A stretch of DNA of 5,402 nucleotides from CBFDBT01 sp965603115 (GTDB lineage Bacteria; Pseudomonadota; Alphaproteobacteria; Sphingomonadales; Kordiimonadaceae), in contig CBFDBT010000178.1 in NCBI GenBank assembly GCA_965603115.1, forward strand, positions 1 through 5,402, in the 5' to 3' direction. Below the pieces are notes generated by a model. The model had not been told where the DNA came from. It made no database searches and saw nothing but the letters and a program-made list of their open reading frames with translations. Below, piece after piece: positions 1-5,402 of the stretch. The position numbers and the translations under genes are program-made. Numbering within the stretch: the stretch's first letter is position 1; each line of letters starts with the position of its first letter.

Positions 1-1241
1 TGCATCAGACCAATCGACGGCATGCCTGCGCGCACCATGGCGCCAAAGTCAGGGCCACCGTTTGCTTCACGGTCACTACGCACGACGCCCAAGGGGGCCA
101 TAAGCGCCATCATAGTATCGACAACATGCACAGAGTTTGAGCTAACTTTTGACGACAAGGCCCAAACCTTGCCCGCACCAAAGTCGGATTCAGAGCCGAT
201 AATGTGGTTTTTCATATTGTCTTTGTGGGCGAGGGCATATTGATTGCCGCCATAAAGGCCGATCTCTTCTGCTGCAAAAAGCACAACGCGGATTGTGCGG
301 CGTGGCGCTTGTTTGAGTTTATTACGGATAAAAGCCGCGGTTGCCATGGTGATCGCAACACCGGCACCATCGTCTATGGCACCTGTGCCAAGGTCCCAGC
401 TATCAAGGTGTCCGCCAATAGCGACTATTTCGTCAGGGGCTTCACGACCAGTTATCTCCCCAATCACGCTGTAGGTGGTAACCTCAGGGTCGAGCTTGGT
501 TTTGATATTGAGTTTAAAAGTCACCGGCTTGCCGCGCTTGAATATGCGTGAAAGCTGGTCTGCATCAGGGTTGGATAGCGCAGCCGCTGGAATTTTTGTC
601 ACACTGTCGCTGTAGCGGGTCGCACCGGTATGGGGATTGCGGTGACTATCGGTGCCGACCGAGCGTATAATGAGAGCGATAGCGCCTTTCTCGGCAGCTA
701 GCACTGGGCCGGAGCGGCGTTTCATACCCGCAGGGCCATATCCTTTGCCCGTTCTGTGGCGTTCCATAATGTCGCTGACATAAGCGATTTTACCCTTGAG
801 TGCACCATCGGCAACAGCTTTTAGGGCAGCCATATCCTTAAACTCGACGACTTCGGCCTCAATACCGCCTTCAGGCGTGCTGACAGAGCCACCAAGCGCG
901 GTTACATGCATTGGCTGAGGAAAAGGGGCTATAACCTCTGCACTCTCATGCAGGCGCTGCCAGTAAGGAATGACAACAGGTTCTTTCCATACTTTATCAA
1001 AGCCTAGCTCTTTAAACTTGGCGACCGCCCAATCCTGTGCACGATAATCAGCCGGACTGCCCGGAAGGCGTGGCCCAACTTCTGTGGTGAGAGATTCGAG
1101 GATATCATAGGCGAGATCGGATTTTAGGGCCTCATCACGAAGCATTGCTGCATTTTCACGGGTAACCTGCTTCACATCCTGGACAACAGCAGCGCCGGTG
1201 AGGCTGACGGCAACAAGCATTGTAGAGAGTAGTTTCTTCAT
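1..1241 (-). CDS. Exported M28 family zinc metallopeptidase, carboxypeptidase Q-like (partial, C-terminus off left edge)
   Basis: The reading frame is open for 413 codons from ATG at 1241-1239 to the window edge, with no stop or frameshift. Residues 1-20 look like a Sec signal peptide (MKK, a hydrophobic core, then small residues around TGAA), with no lipobox Cys, so the enzyme probably works in the periplasm or outside the cell. Residues about 120-235 resemble the protease-associated insert of M28B enzymes. The catalytic core follows: GGHLDSWD (His278, Asp280), GAIDDGAG (Asp290), AAEEIGLYG (Glu325 as general base, Glu326 as ligand) and SESDFG (Asp353). These align with the zinc ligands and base of human carboxypeptidase Q as I remember them. 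The last expected zinc ligand, a His near the C-terminus, lies outside the window, so intactness cannot be confirmed. The family removes residues from peptides (aminopeptidase or dipeptidase type); the exact substrate cannot be read here. The gene starts 39 bp after trmFO on the same strand and may be co-transcribed with it. Confidence 0.9.
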   Translation of the reverse strand, partial: MKKLLSTMLVAVSLTGAAVVQDVKQVTRENAAMLRDEALKSDLAYDILESLTTEVGPRLPGSPADYRAQDWAVAKFKELGFDKVWKEPVVIPYWQRLHESAEVIAPFPQPMHVTALGGSVSTPEGGIEAEVVEFKDMAALKAVADGALKGKIAYVSDIMERHRTGKGYGPAGMKRRSGPVLAAEKGAIALIIRSVGTDSHRNPHTGATRYSDSVTKIPAAALSNPDADQLSRIFKRGKPVTFKLNIKTKLDPEVTTYSVIGEITGREAPDEIVAIGGHLDSWDLGTGAIDDGAGVAITMATAAFIRNKLKQAPRRTIRVVLFAAEEIGLYGGNQYALAHKDNMKNHIIGSESDFGAGKVWALSSKVSSNSVHVVDTMMALMAPLGVVRSDREANGGPDFGAMVRAGMPSIGLM

Positions 1242-1280
1242 TTTTTGGCTCCAAATTAATTTGAGTCTATAGAAGGCAGC
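1242..1280 (-). other. Short intergenic spacer between trmFO and the M28 peptidase
   Basis: This 39-bp spacer is AT-rich and holds a perfect 12-bp palindrome, CAAATTAATTTG, at 1252-1263. I see no GC-rich hairpin followed by a T-run on the minus strand, so there is no intrinsic terminator for trmFO and read-through into the peptidase is likely. A possible independent promoter is poor: TTGACG at 1297-1292 (inside the trmFO 3' end) and TATAGA at 1271-1266 are separated by 20 bp, too far for a normal sigma-70 promoter. Confidence 0.5.
1249..1252 (-). promoter_or_regulatory. Ribosome binding site of the M28 peptidase
   Basis: GGAG on the minus strand lies 7 bases before the ATG at 1241-1239. It supports that start, which also gives a well-formed signal peptide. 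The site lies inside a near-palindromic stretch (1249-1265) that could pair with it weakly. Confidence 0.65.
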
Positions 1281-2648
1281 TTAAGAGAGTTCGTCAAGCC
1301 ATTCTTGTAAAGCCTTTGCGCCGCGTTTCGCCTTTGCGACTTTACGATCTGCTTTTTTAAGTTTTTTGCGCCGCATTTTGCCGTTGATTTCAACTTCGTG
1401 GAATTTATCCTCTAAATCAGGGAGTAGCCCAAAATTGATATTCATCGGTTGGAAACTGTCTGCGTGGGCGCCGCCTGTAATATGATGAATGAGCGCACCA
1501 AAAGCAGTGGTCACAGGTGGGTTGGTGAATTTTGTGTCCTTAGCTTCAGCGGCGGCAAAGCGCCCCGCCATCAAGCCCATGGCCGAGCTTTCAACGTAGC
1601 CTTCCACACCGGTTATCTGACCTGCAAAGCGAATGCGAGGGTCAGATTTTAGTCGAAGCTCGTTATCGAGCAAACGCGGGCTATTGATGAAAGTATTACG
1701 ATGAAGACCACCAAGGCGGGCAAACTCAGCCCCTTCAAGTCCGGGGATTTGCGTGAAAATACGTTTTTGTTCGCCGTATTTCATCTTGGTTTGAAAGCCA
1801 ACGATATTATAAAGCGTGCCTAACTTGTTGTCTTGACGCAATTGCACCACGGCGTAGGGTTTAACGTCACTATTAGGGTCTGTTAGGCCAACAGGCTTCA
1901 TGGGGCCAAAGCGCGGCGTTTCGTGGCCGCGCTCCGCCATAACCTCGATCGGCATACAGCCATCAAAATAGGGGGTGTCGGTTTCCCACTCTTTAAAGTC
2001 CTGTTTGTCGGCTGCCAGCATATCGGTAATGAAGCTGTTATATTGCTCCTCACTCATCGGGCAATTGATGTAATCAGCTGTATCACCTTTGTCATAGCGG
2101 CTTTGGAACCACGCTATGTCAAAATTGATGCTGTCTTTGTAGATTATGGGTGCAATAGCATCAAAGAAAGCGAGTTTATCTTCACCTGTCATCTCAAGGA
2201 TAACGTCAGACAGAGCATTAGAGGTTAGTGGGCCACTGGCAATAATGATATTTTCCCAGTCTGATGGTAGTTTACCCGTTATTTCTTCGCGCTCGATTGT
2301 AATCAACGGGTGCGCTTCTAGTCTTTGTGTTACTTCAGCAGAAAAACCTTCACGATCAACCGCTAGGGCAGAGCCAGCGGGGACCTTATGCAGATCAGCG
2401 GCGGTCATGATAATAGAGTTCAGGGCTCGCATTTCTGCATGCAGCATGCCAACGGCATTGTTTTCAGCATCATCAGAGCGAAATGAGTTGGAGCAAACCA
2501 ATTCAGCGAGGCCGTCGGTTAAATGGGCGTCGGTTTTACGCACGGGGCGCATTTCATGGATAACCACGGGCACACCAGCTTCCGCTGCCTGCCACGCTGC
2601 TTCAGAGCCTGCTAGGCCGCCGCCAATGATATGGATTGTCTTGCTCAT
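1281..2648 (-). CDS. trmFO: TrmFO: methylenetetrahydrofolate-tRNA-(uracil-5-)-methyltransferase (FAD/NAD(P)H-dependent)
   Basis: This complete cytoplasmic enzyme of 455 residues is close to the family's usual length. TrmFO makes 5-methyluridine at position 54 in the T-loop of tRNA, taking the carbon from 5,10-methylenetetrahydrofolate and using FAD as reductant carrier. The sequence shows an N-terminal dinucleotide-binding motif IIGGGLAGSEAAW (residues 7-19), the CSNSFRSD motif with Cys52, FDGCMPIEVMAERG with Cys231, the second FAD-contact motif GQITGVEGYVES (343-354), and FQPMNINFGLLP near 399-410. Cys52 and Cys231 match the two functionally important cysteines known from Bacillus TrmFO (Cys53 and Cys226, from memory). 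The C-terminal tail is strongly basic (RRKKLKKADRK, about 426-436), plausible for tRNA contact. I chose ATG 2648-2646 because it places MSKTIHIIGGG directly before the FAD motif, as in homologues, and has an AAAGAG ribosome site; an in-frame ATG at 2690 adds 14 atypical residues. It lies divergent to DUF924 and directly upstream of the peptidase gene. Confidence 0.97.
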   Translation of the reverse strand: MSKTIHIIGGGLAGSEAAWQAAEAGVPVVIHEMRPVRKTDAHLTDGLAELVCSNSFRSDDAENNAVGMLHAEMRALNSIIMTAADLHKVPAGSALAVDREGFSAEVTQRLEAHPLITIEREEITGKLPSDWENIIIASGPLTSNALSDVILEMTGEDKLAFFDAIAPIIYKDSINFDIAWFQSRYDKGDTADYINCPMSEEQYNSFITDMLAADKQDFKEWETDTPYFDGCMPIEVMAERGHETPRFGPMKPVGLTDPNSDVKPYAVVQLRQDNKLGTLYNIVGFQTKMKYGEQKRIFTQIPGLEGAEFARLGGLHRNTFINSPRLLDNELRLKSDPRIRFAGQITGVEGYVESSAMGLMAGRFAAAEAKDTKFTNPPVTTAFGALIHHITGGAHADSFQPMNINFGLLPDLEDKFHEVEINGKMRRKKLKKADRKVAKAKRGAKALQEWLDELS

Positions 2649-2653
2649 TATCA

Positions 2654-2659
2654 CTCTTT
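2654..2659 (-). promoter_or_regulatory. Ribosome binding site deciding the trmFO start
   Basis: AAAGAG on the minus strand sits 5 bases before the ATG at 2648-2646. The alternative in-frame ATG at 2690-2688 has no purine-rich site in front of it and overlaps a possible -10 box, so this site favours the shorter protein. Confidence 0.5.
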
Positions 2660-2688
2660 CAGTTCTGACTTGTTCTTTTGCAGTTTCC

Positions 2689-2718
2689 ATATAGGATTTA
2701 CAGGATGGGATAAAGCAA
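2689..2718 (-). promoter_or_regulatory. Possible trmFO promoter
   Basis: On the minus strand TTGCTT (2718-2713) is followed after 18 bp by CTATAT (2694-2689), a form of -10 box known from alphaproteobacterial housekeeping promoters. Transcription would begin near 2682, giving a leader of roughly 35 nt before the chosen ATG at 2648. The -35 match is moderate and no start site is shown by the sequence itself, so this is a weak prediction. Confidence 0.28.
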
Positions 2719-2738
2719 AATCAGATAGAAAGATCACT

Positions 2739-3275
2739 ATGAGACCGCAAGATATCCTAAATTTCTGGTTTAGCGAGATTGAAGAGAAAAAATGGTGGGT
2801 TAAAGACCCCGCTTTTGATGCGCTGCTTCGTCGCAGATTTGGCGCATTGCATCAACAAGCCTCAGCGGGCGAGCTAGCGGCTTGGCGCAAAGATTGGCGC
2901 GGCTATTTGGCTGAAATTATCATCATTGATCAATTTTCGCGCAATATTTATAGGGATAGAGCCGAAGCCTTTGCCTATGACGCTATGGCGCTGACGCTAG
3001 CGCAAGAGGCCGTGCGGCAAGGTTATAACAAGATGGTGCCCAAACATATGTTACAGTTCCTCTACATGCCTTATATGCACAGCGAGAGCGCTGTCATTCA
3101 CCAAGTAGCTTTAAAACTGTTCACCCAAGCTGGGCTTGAAGGCAATATCAAGTTTGAAATAGCCCACAAAGATATCATCAATCGTTTTGGGCGCTATCCC
3201 CACCGTAATGCCGCCCTTGGCCGCAAAAGCACGCCTGAAGAAATAGAGTTTATGAATGAGCATGGTGGGTTTTAG
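2739..3275 (+). CDS. DUF924 family protein of unknown function
   Basis: This complete protein of 178 residues has the usual length of DUF924 (Pfam PF06041, from memory), a soluble, mainly alpha-helical family placed near TPR-like folds; its biochemical role is not established. Family hallmarks in order are DILNFWF (5-11), a Trp-rich KKWW segment (17-20), the central IIIDQFSRNIYR (61-72), FLYMPYMHSES (107-117), and the C-terminal HKDIINRFGRYPHRN block (143-157) followed by the STPEE segment (164-168). The conserved Asp, Arg and His residues in these blocks suggest a binding pocket, which is inference. There is no signal peptide or membrane segment, so it is probably cytoplasmic. The start at 2739 puts the conserved DILNFWF four residues from the N-terminus, as in homologues; the frame stays open upstream to an ATG at 2631, but that would add 36 residues overlapping the trmFO start. 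Its stop lies 3 bp from the stop of convergent uvrA. Confidence 0.93.
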   Translation: MRPQDILNFWFSEIEEKKWWVKDPAFDALLRRRFGALHQQASAGELAAWRKDWRGYLAEIIIIDQFSRNIYRDRAEAFAYDAMALTLAQEAVRQGYNKMVPKHMLQFLYMPYMHSESAVIHQVALKLFTQAGLEGNIKFEIAHKDIINRFGRYPHRNAALGRKSTPEEIEFMNEHGGF

Positions 3276-3278
3276 CCT

Positions 3279-5402
3279 TTATTCAGCCGCGACTTTCTTG
3301 GCGAGAACTTCTTTAAGATAATGTCCTGTAAAGCTTTTCTTTGATTTTGCCACATCTTCAGGTGTACCCACGGCTACAATCTCGCCGCCGCCATCGCCGC
3401 CCAAGGGGCCGAGGTCTATAACCCAGTCTGCGGTTTTGATAACTTCCAGATTATGCTCAATAACAACGATGGTATTGCCTTGGTCCACAAGGGCCTGCAA
3501 CACTTCCATTAATCGCCGCACATCTTCAAAATGCAATCCGGTGGTCGGTTCATCAAGAATATATAGCGTTTTACCAGTCGCACGTTTGCTCAGCTCTTTA
3601 GCCAGTTTTACCCGCTGTGCTTCGCCGCCCGACAGGGTTGTGGCTTGTTGACCGACCTTTATATAACTCAAACCAACTTTGTTGAGCATCTCAAGCTTGT
3701 CTCTAATAGAAGGAACCGCTTTAAAAAACTCAACGCCTTCTTCAACTGTCATATTAAGAACATCTGATATCGATTTGTTTTTAAAGTGTATTTCTAAAGT
3801 CTCACGGTTATATCTTTTGCCTTTACACACATCACATTCAACATAAACATCGGGCAGGAAATGCATTTCAATTTTAATAACACCATCGCCTTTACAGGCC
3901 TCACAGCGACCGCCTTTTACGTTAAAAGAAAAGCGCCCGGGCTTGTAGCCACGGGTTTGTGATTCAGGTAGCCCTGCAAACCAGTCACGAATGGGGGTAA
4001 AGGCCCCTGTATAGGTCGCGGGGTTAGAGCGGGGTGTGCGCCCAATCGGGCTTTGGTCGATATCAACGATCTTGTCGAGAAACTCAAGGCCCAGAACGTC
4101 ATCATGCTCGCCCGGAGTAGCACGGGCCTTGTTTAAACGCTTAGCCACAGCTTTATAAAGGGTTTCAATGATAAGCGAGGATTTACCAGAGCCAGACACG
4201 CCAGTGACACAGGTCATAGTGCCAAGGGGGATATTAGCTTCAACATTTTTTAAATTGTTGGCTTTAGCGCCTGTAATGGTGAGCTGTTGGTTAGGGTGGC
4301 CCGCGCGGCGTGTGCTTGGTGTTGGTACCGAGCGTGTACCTTTAAGATATTGCCCTGTTAAGCTTTTTTCGTTCTGCATTATAGCTTCAGCGGTGCCTTC
4401 GGCGACAATTTCACCGCCGTGAACGCCAGCCCCAGGCCCTATATCAATAACATAGTCGGCAGTGAGAATTGCATCTTGGTCATGCTCGACAACCAGCACT
4501 GTATTACCCATATCTCTCAGGTTTTTAAGGGTTTGAAGCAGGCGATCATTGTCTCGCTGATGCAGGCCAATTGAGGGTTCATCGAGCACATAGAGAACGC
4601 CTGTTAGGCCTGACCCAATTTGAGAAGCGAGGCGAATACGCTGACTTTCACCGCCGGACAAGGTTCCAGAAGACCGTGACAGGGTTAAATAATCAAGGCC
4701 TACATTGTTGAGAAAGCCCATGCGTTCAACAATTTCCTGCAATATCTTCTCGGCAATGGTGTTTTGCTTGTCTGTAAGATGGTTTTTAAGGTCTGTAAAC
4801 CATGCTAGAGCTTGCGCGATACTCAGCTGGGTAATCTCACTGATATGTTTTGTGTGGATTTTTACTGCGCGTGCTTCTTCTTTAAGGCGCATGCCCTCAC
4901 AGGCATCACATTTAGCCGAAGACTGGTATTTACCAAGCTCTTCACGCATCCAGTTGCTGTCGGTTTCTCGCCAGCGCCTTGCAATATTGTTTGCAACCCC
5001 TTCAAAGGGTTTTTCGGTTTCAAAACGGCGTTTGCCATCTTGGTAGACAATTTTAACAGACGTGCGCCCTGTGCCATATAAAAAGGCCTTTTGAGCTTTT
5101 TCAGGTAGTTTTTCCCACGGTGTATCAAGGGTGACACCCATATGTTCCGCGACACTTGTTAGCGCTTGAAAGTAAAAGGGGGAAGGGTTGTTCGCTCGGT
5201 TAGCCCAAGGGGCCAAGGCCCCTTCACGGATAGTTTTGCTAATGTCTGGCACGATAAGCTCGGCATCAAACTCAAGTTTAACGCCCAAGCCGTCACAACT
5301 GGGGCAGGCGCCAAAGGGATTGTTGAATGAAAAAAGCCGAGGTTCTATCTCTTCAATGGTAAAGCCAGACACAGGACAAGCAAATTTGGCGGACATCAAA
5401 TG
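3279..5402 (-). CDS. uvrA: UvrA, excinuclease ABC subunit A (partial, N-terminus off right edge)
   Basis: UvrA is the cytoplasmic ATPase that, as a dimer, finds bulky DNA lesions in nucleotide excision repair and loads UvrB. The window holds the last 707 residues; compared with E. coli UvrA, about 245 residues are missing, including the first Walker A and most of the UvrB-binding domain. In fragment numbering (first residue in the window = 1): a zinc-site remnant CPVSG (9-13) and CPSC (33-36); CDAC (165-168); first ABC signature TLSGGESQR (247-255) and Walker B LYVLDEPSIGLH (270-281); second Walker A GVSGSGKSS (401-409); a C-x2-C-x19-C-x2-C zinc finger (500-526); second signature TLSGGEAQR (589-597) and Walker B TLYILDEPTTGLH (612-624). 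All visible ATPase motifs look intact. The first zinc site has Ser12 in place of its second Cys. Stop codon TAA at 3281-3279. The TTG and ATG codons at 5399 and 5396 are internal, since the frame continues to the window edge and matches UvrA there. Confidence 0.98.
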   Translation of the reverse strand, partial: HLMSAKFACPVSGFTIEEIEPRLFSFNNPFGACPSCDGLGVKLEFDAELIVPDISKTIREGALAPWANRANNPSPFYFQALTSVAEHMGVTLDTPWEKLPEKAQKAFLYGTGRTSVKIVYQDGKRRFETEKPFEGVANNIARRWRETDSNWMREELGKYQSSAKCDACEGMRLKEEARAVKIHTKHISEITQLSIAQALAWFTDLKNHLTDKQNTIAEKILQEIVERMGFLNNVGLDYLTLSRSSGTLSGGESQRIRLASQIGSGLTGVLYVLDEPSIGLHQRDNDRLLQTLKNLRDMGNTVLVVEHDQDAILTADYVIDIGPGAGVHGGEIVAEGTAEAIMQNEKSLTGQYLKGTRSVPTPSTRRAGHPNQQLTITGAKANNLKNVEANIPLGTMTCVTGVSGSGKSSLIIETLYKAVAKRLNKARATPGEHDDVLGLEFLDKIVDIDQSPIGRTPRSNPATYTGAFTPIRDWFAGLPESQTRGYKPGRFSFNVKGGRCEACKGDGVIKIEMHFLPDVYVECDVCKGKRYNRETLEIHFKNKSISDVLNMTVEEGVEFFKAVPSIRDKLEMLNKVGLSYIKVGQQATTLSGGEAQRVKLAKELSKRATGKTLYILDEPTTGLHFEDVRRLMEVLQALVDQGNTIVVIEHNLEVIKTADWVIDLGPLGGDGGGEIVAVGTPEDVAKSKKSFTGHYLKEVLAKKVAAE

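Larger units (their letters stand above)
2649..2738. other. Divergent intergenic region between trmFO and the DUF924 gene
   Basis: This 90-bp region must carry the transcription and translation signals of both flanking genes, since they point away from each other. A possible minus-strand promoter for trmFO is noted separately. For the plus-strand gene I find no pair of -35 and -10 boxes with good spacing; TTTACA at 2697-2702 has no convincing -10 partner. A weak purine stretch, AGAAAGA at 2727-2733, is the likely ribosome site for the DUF924 gene. No strong hairpin or operator-like repeat was seen. Confidence 0.5.

Noticed and set aside
22..551. Two plus-strand open frames (22-243 and 204-551)
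   Set aside because: They are antisense to the M28 peptidase core, whose zinc-binding motifs are read clearly from the minus strand.
1266..1297. Promoter for the M28 peptidase (TTGACG and TATAGA)
   Set aside because: The 20-bp spacing is too long for a sigma-70 promoter and no better -10 is found at 16-18 bp.
2649..2690. 14-residue extension of TrmFO from ATG 2690
   Set aside because: TrmFO proteins begin a few residues before the GGGLAG motif; the upstream ATG lacks a ribosome site while the one at 2648 has one.
2146..2694. Plus-strand open frame of 182 codons opposite trmFO
   Set aside because: It is antisense to a clear, conserved trmFO, its translation is a low-complexity Ser/Ala/Arg mix typical of antisense frames, and it shows no family motif.
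2631..2738. 36-residue N-terminal extension of the DUF924 protein from ATG 2631
   Set aside because: It overlaps the start of divergent trmFO, resembles no family member, and homologues begin just before the DILNFWF block.
4862..5155. Open frames on both strands inside uvrA (for example 4862-5155 minus, 4705-5046 plus, 4812-5081 plus)
   Set aside because: All lie within well-conserved uvrA coding sequence in other frames and show no recognisable protein features.
3399..5214. Repeated 12-mer GCCCAAGGGGCC at 3399-3410 and 5203-5214, with a one-base longer version at 87-99
   Set aside because: One repeated 12-mer is about what chance gives in a window this size; all copies lie in coding sequence, so I do not call a repeat element.
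5394..5399. TTG or ATG near the right edge as the uvrA start
   Set aside because: The frame is open to the window edge and the sequence there aligns with the middle of UvrA, about 245 residues in; the true start lies outside.
1..5402. A previously undescribed defence, mobile or biosynthetic system
   Set aside because: All four genes belong to known chromosomal families, three with well-known roles or classes, and no spacer, repeat array, integrase, transposase or unexplained long non-coding region is present.

Overview
The window looks like ordinary chromosomal sequence from an alphaproteobacterium with intermediate G+C. Three things suggest this. The tRNA m5U54 methyltransferase is the folate/FAD type (TrmFO) rather than the SAM-dependent TrmA of gammaproteobacteria. 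UvrA carries a CPVSGF variant at its first zinc site, which I remember from alphaproteobacterial UvrAs. The best -10-like box matches the CTATAT form known from that class. No species can be named from this sequence, and I see no phage, transposon, CRISPR, plasmid or island features.

Layout from left to right: (1) 1-1241, minus strand, the first 413 residues of an exported M28 zinc metallopeptidase resembling carboxypeptidase Q; its C-terminus runs off the left edge. (2) 1281-2648, minus strand, trmFO, complete, 39 bp upstream of the peptidase and probably transcribed with it. (3) 2739-3275, plus strand, a complete DUF924 family protein, divergent from trmFO across a 90-bp intergenic region. 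(4) 3279-5402, minus strand, the last 707 residues of UvrA; its N-terminus lies beyond the right edge. DUF924 and uvrA converge with only 3 bp between their stop codons.

The four genes do unrelated jobs: peptide hydrolysis outside the cytoplasm, tRNA modification, an unknown role, and nucleotide excision repair. They do not form a recognisable pathway. Coding density is very high: the only non-coding stretches are 39, 90 and 3 bp, so no gene-free region exceeds 300 bp. No tRNA, rRNA, riboswitch or convincing intrinsic terminator was seen. I found no previously undescribed system; the findings below are small, local observations.
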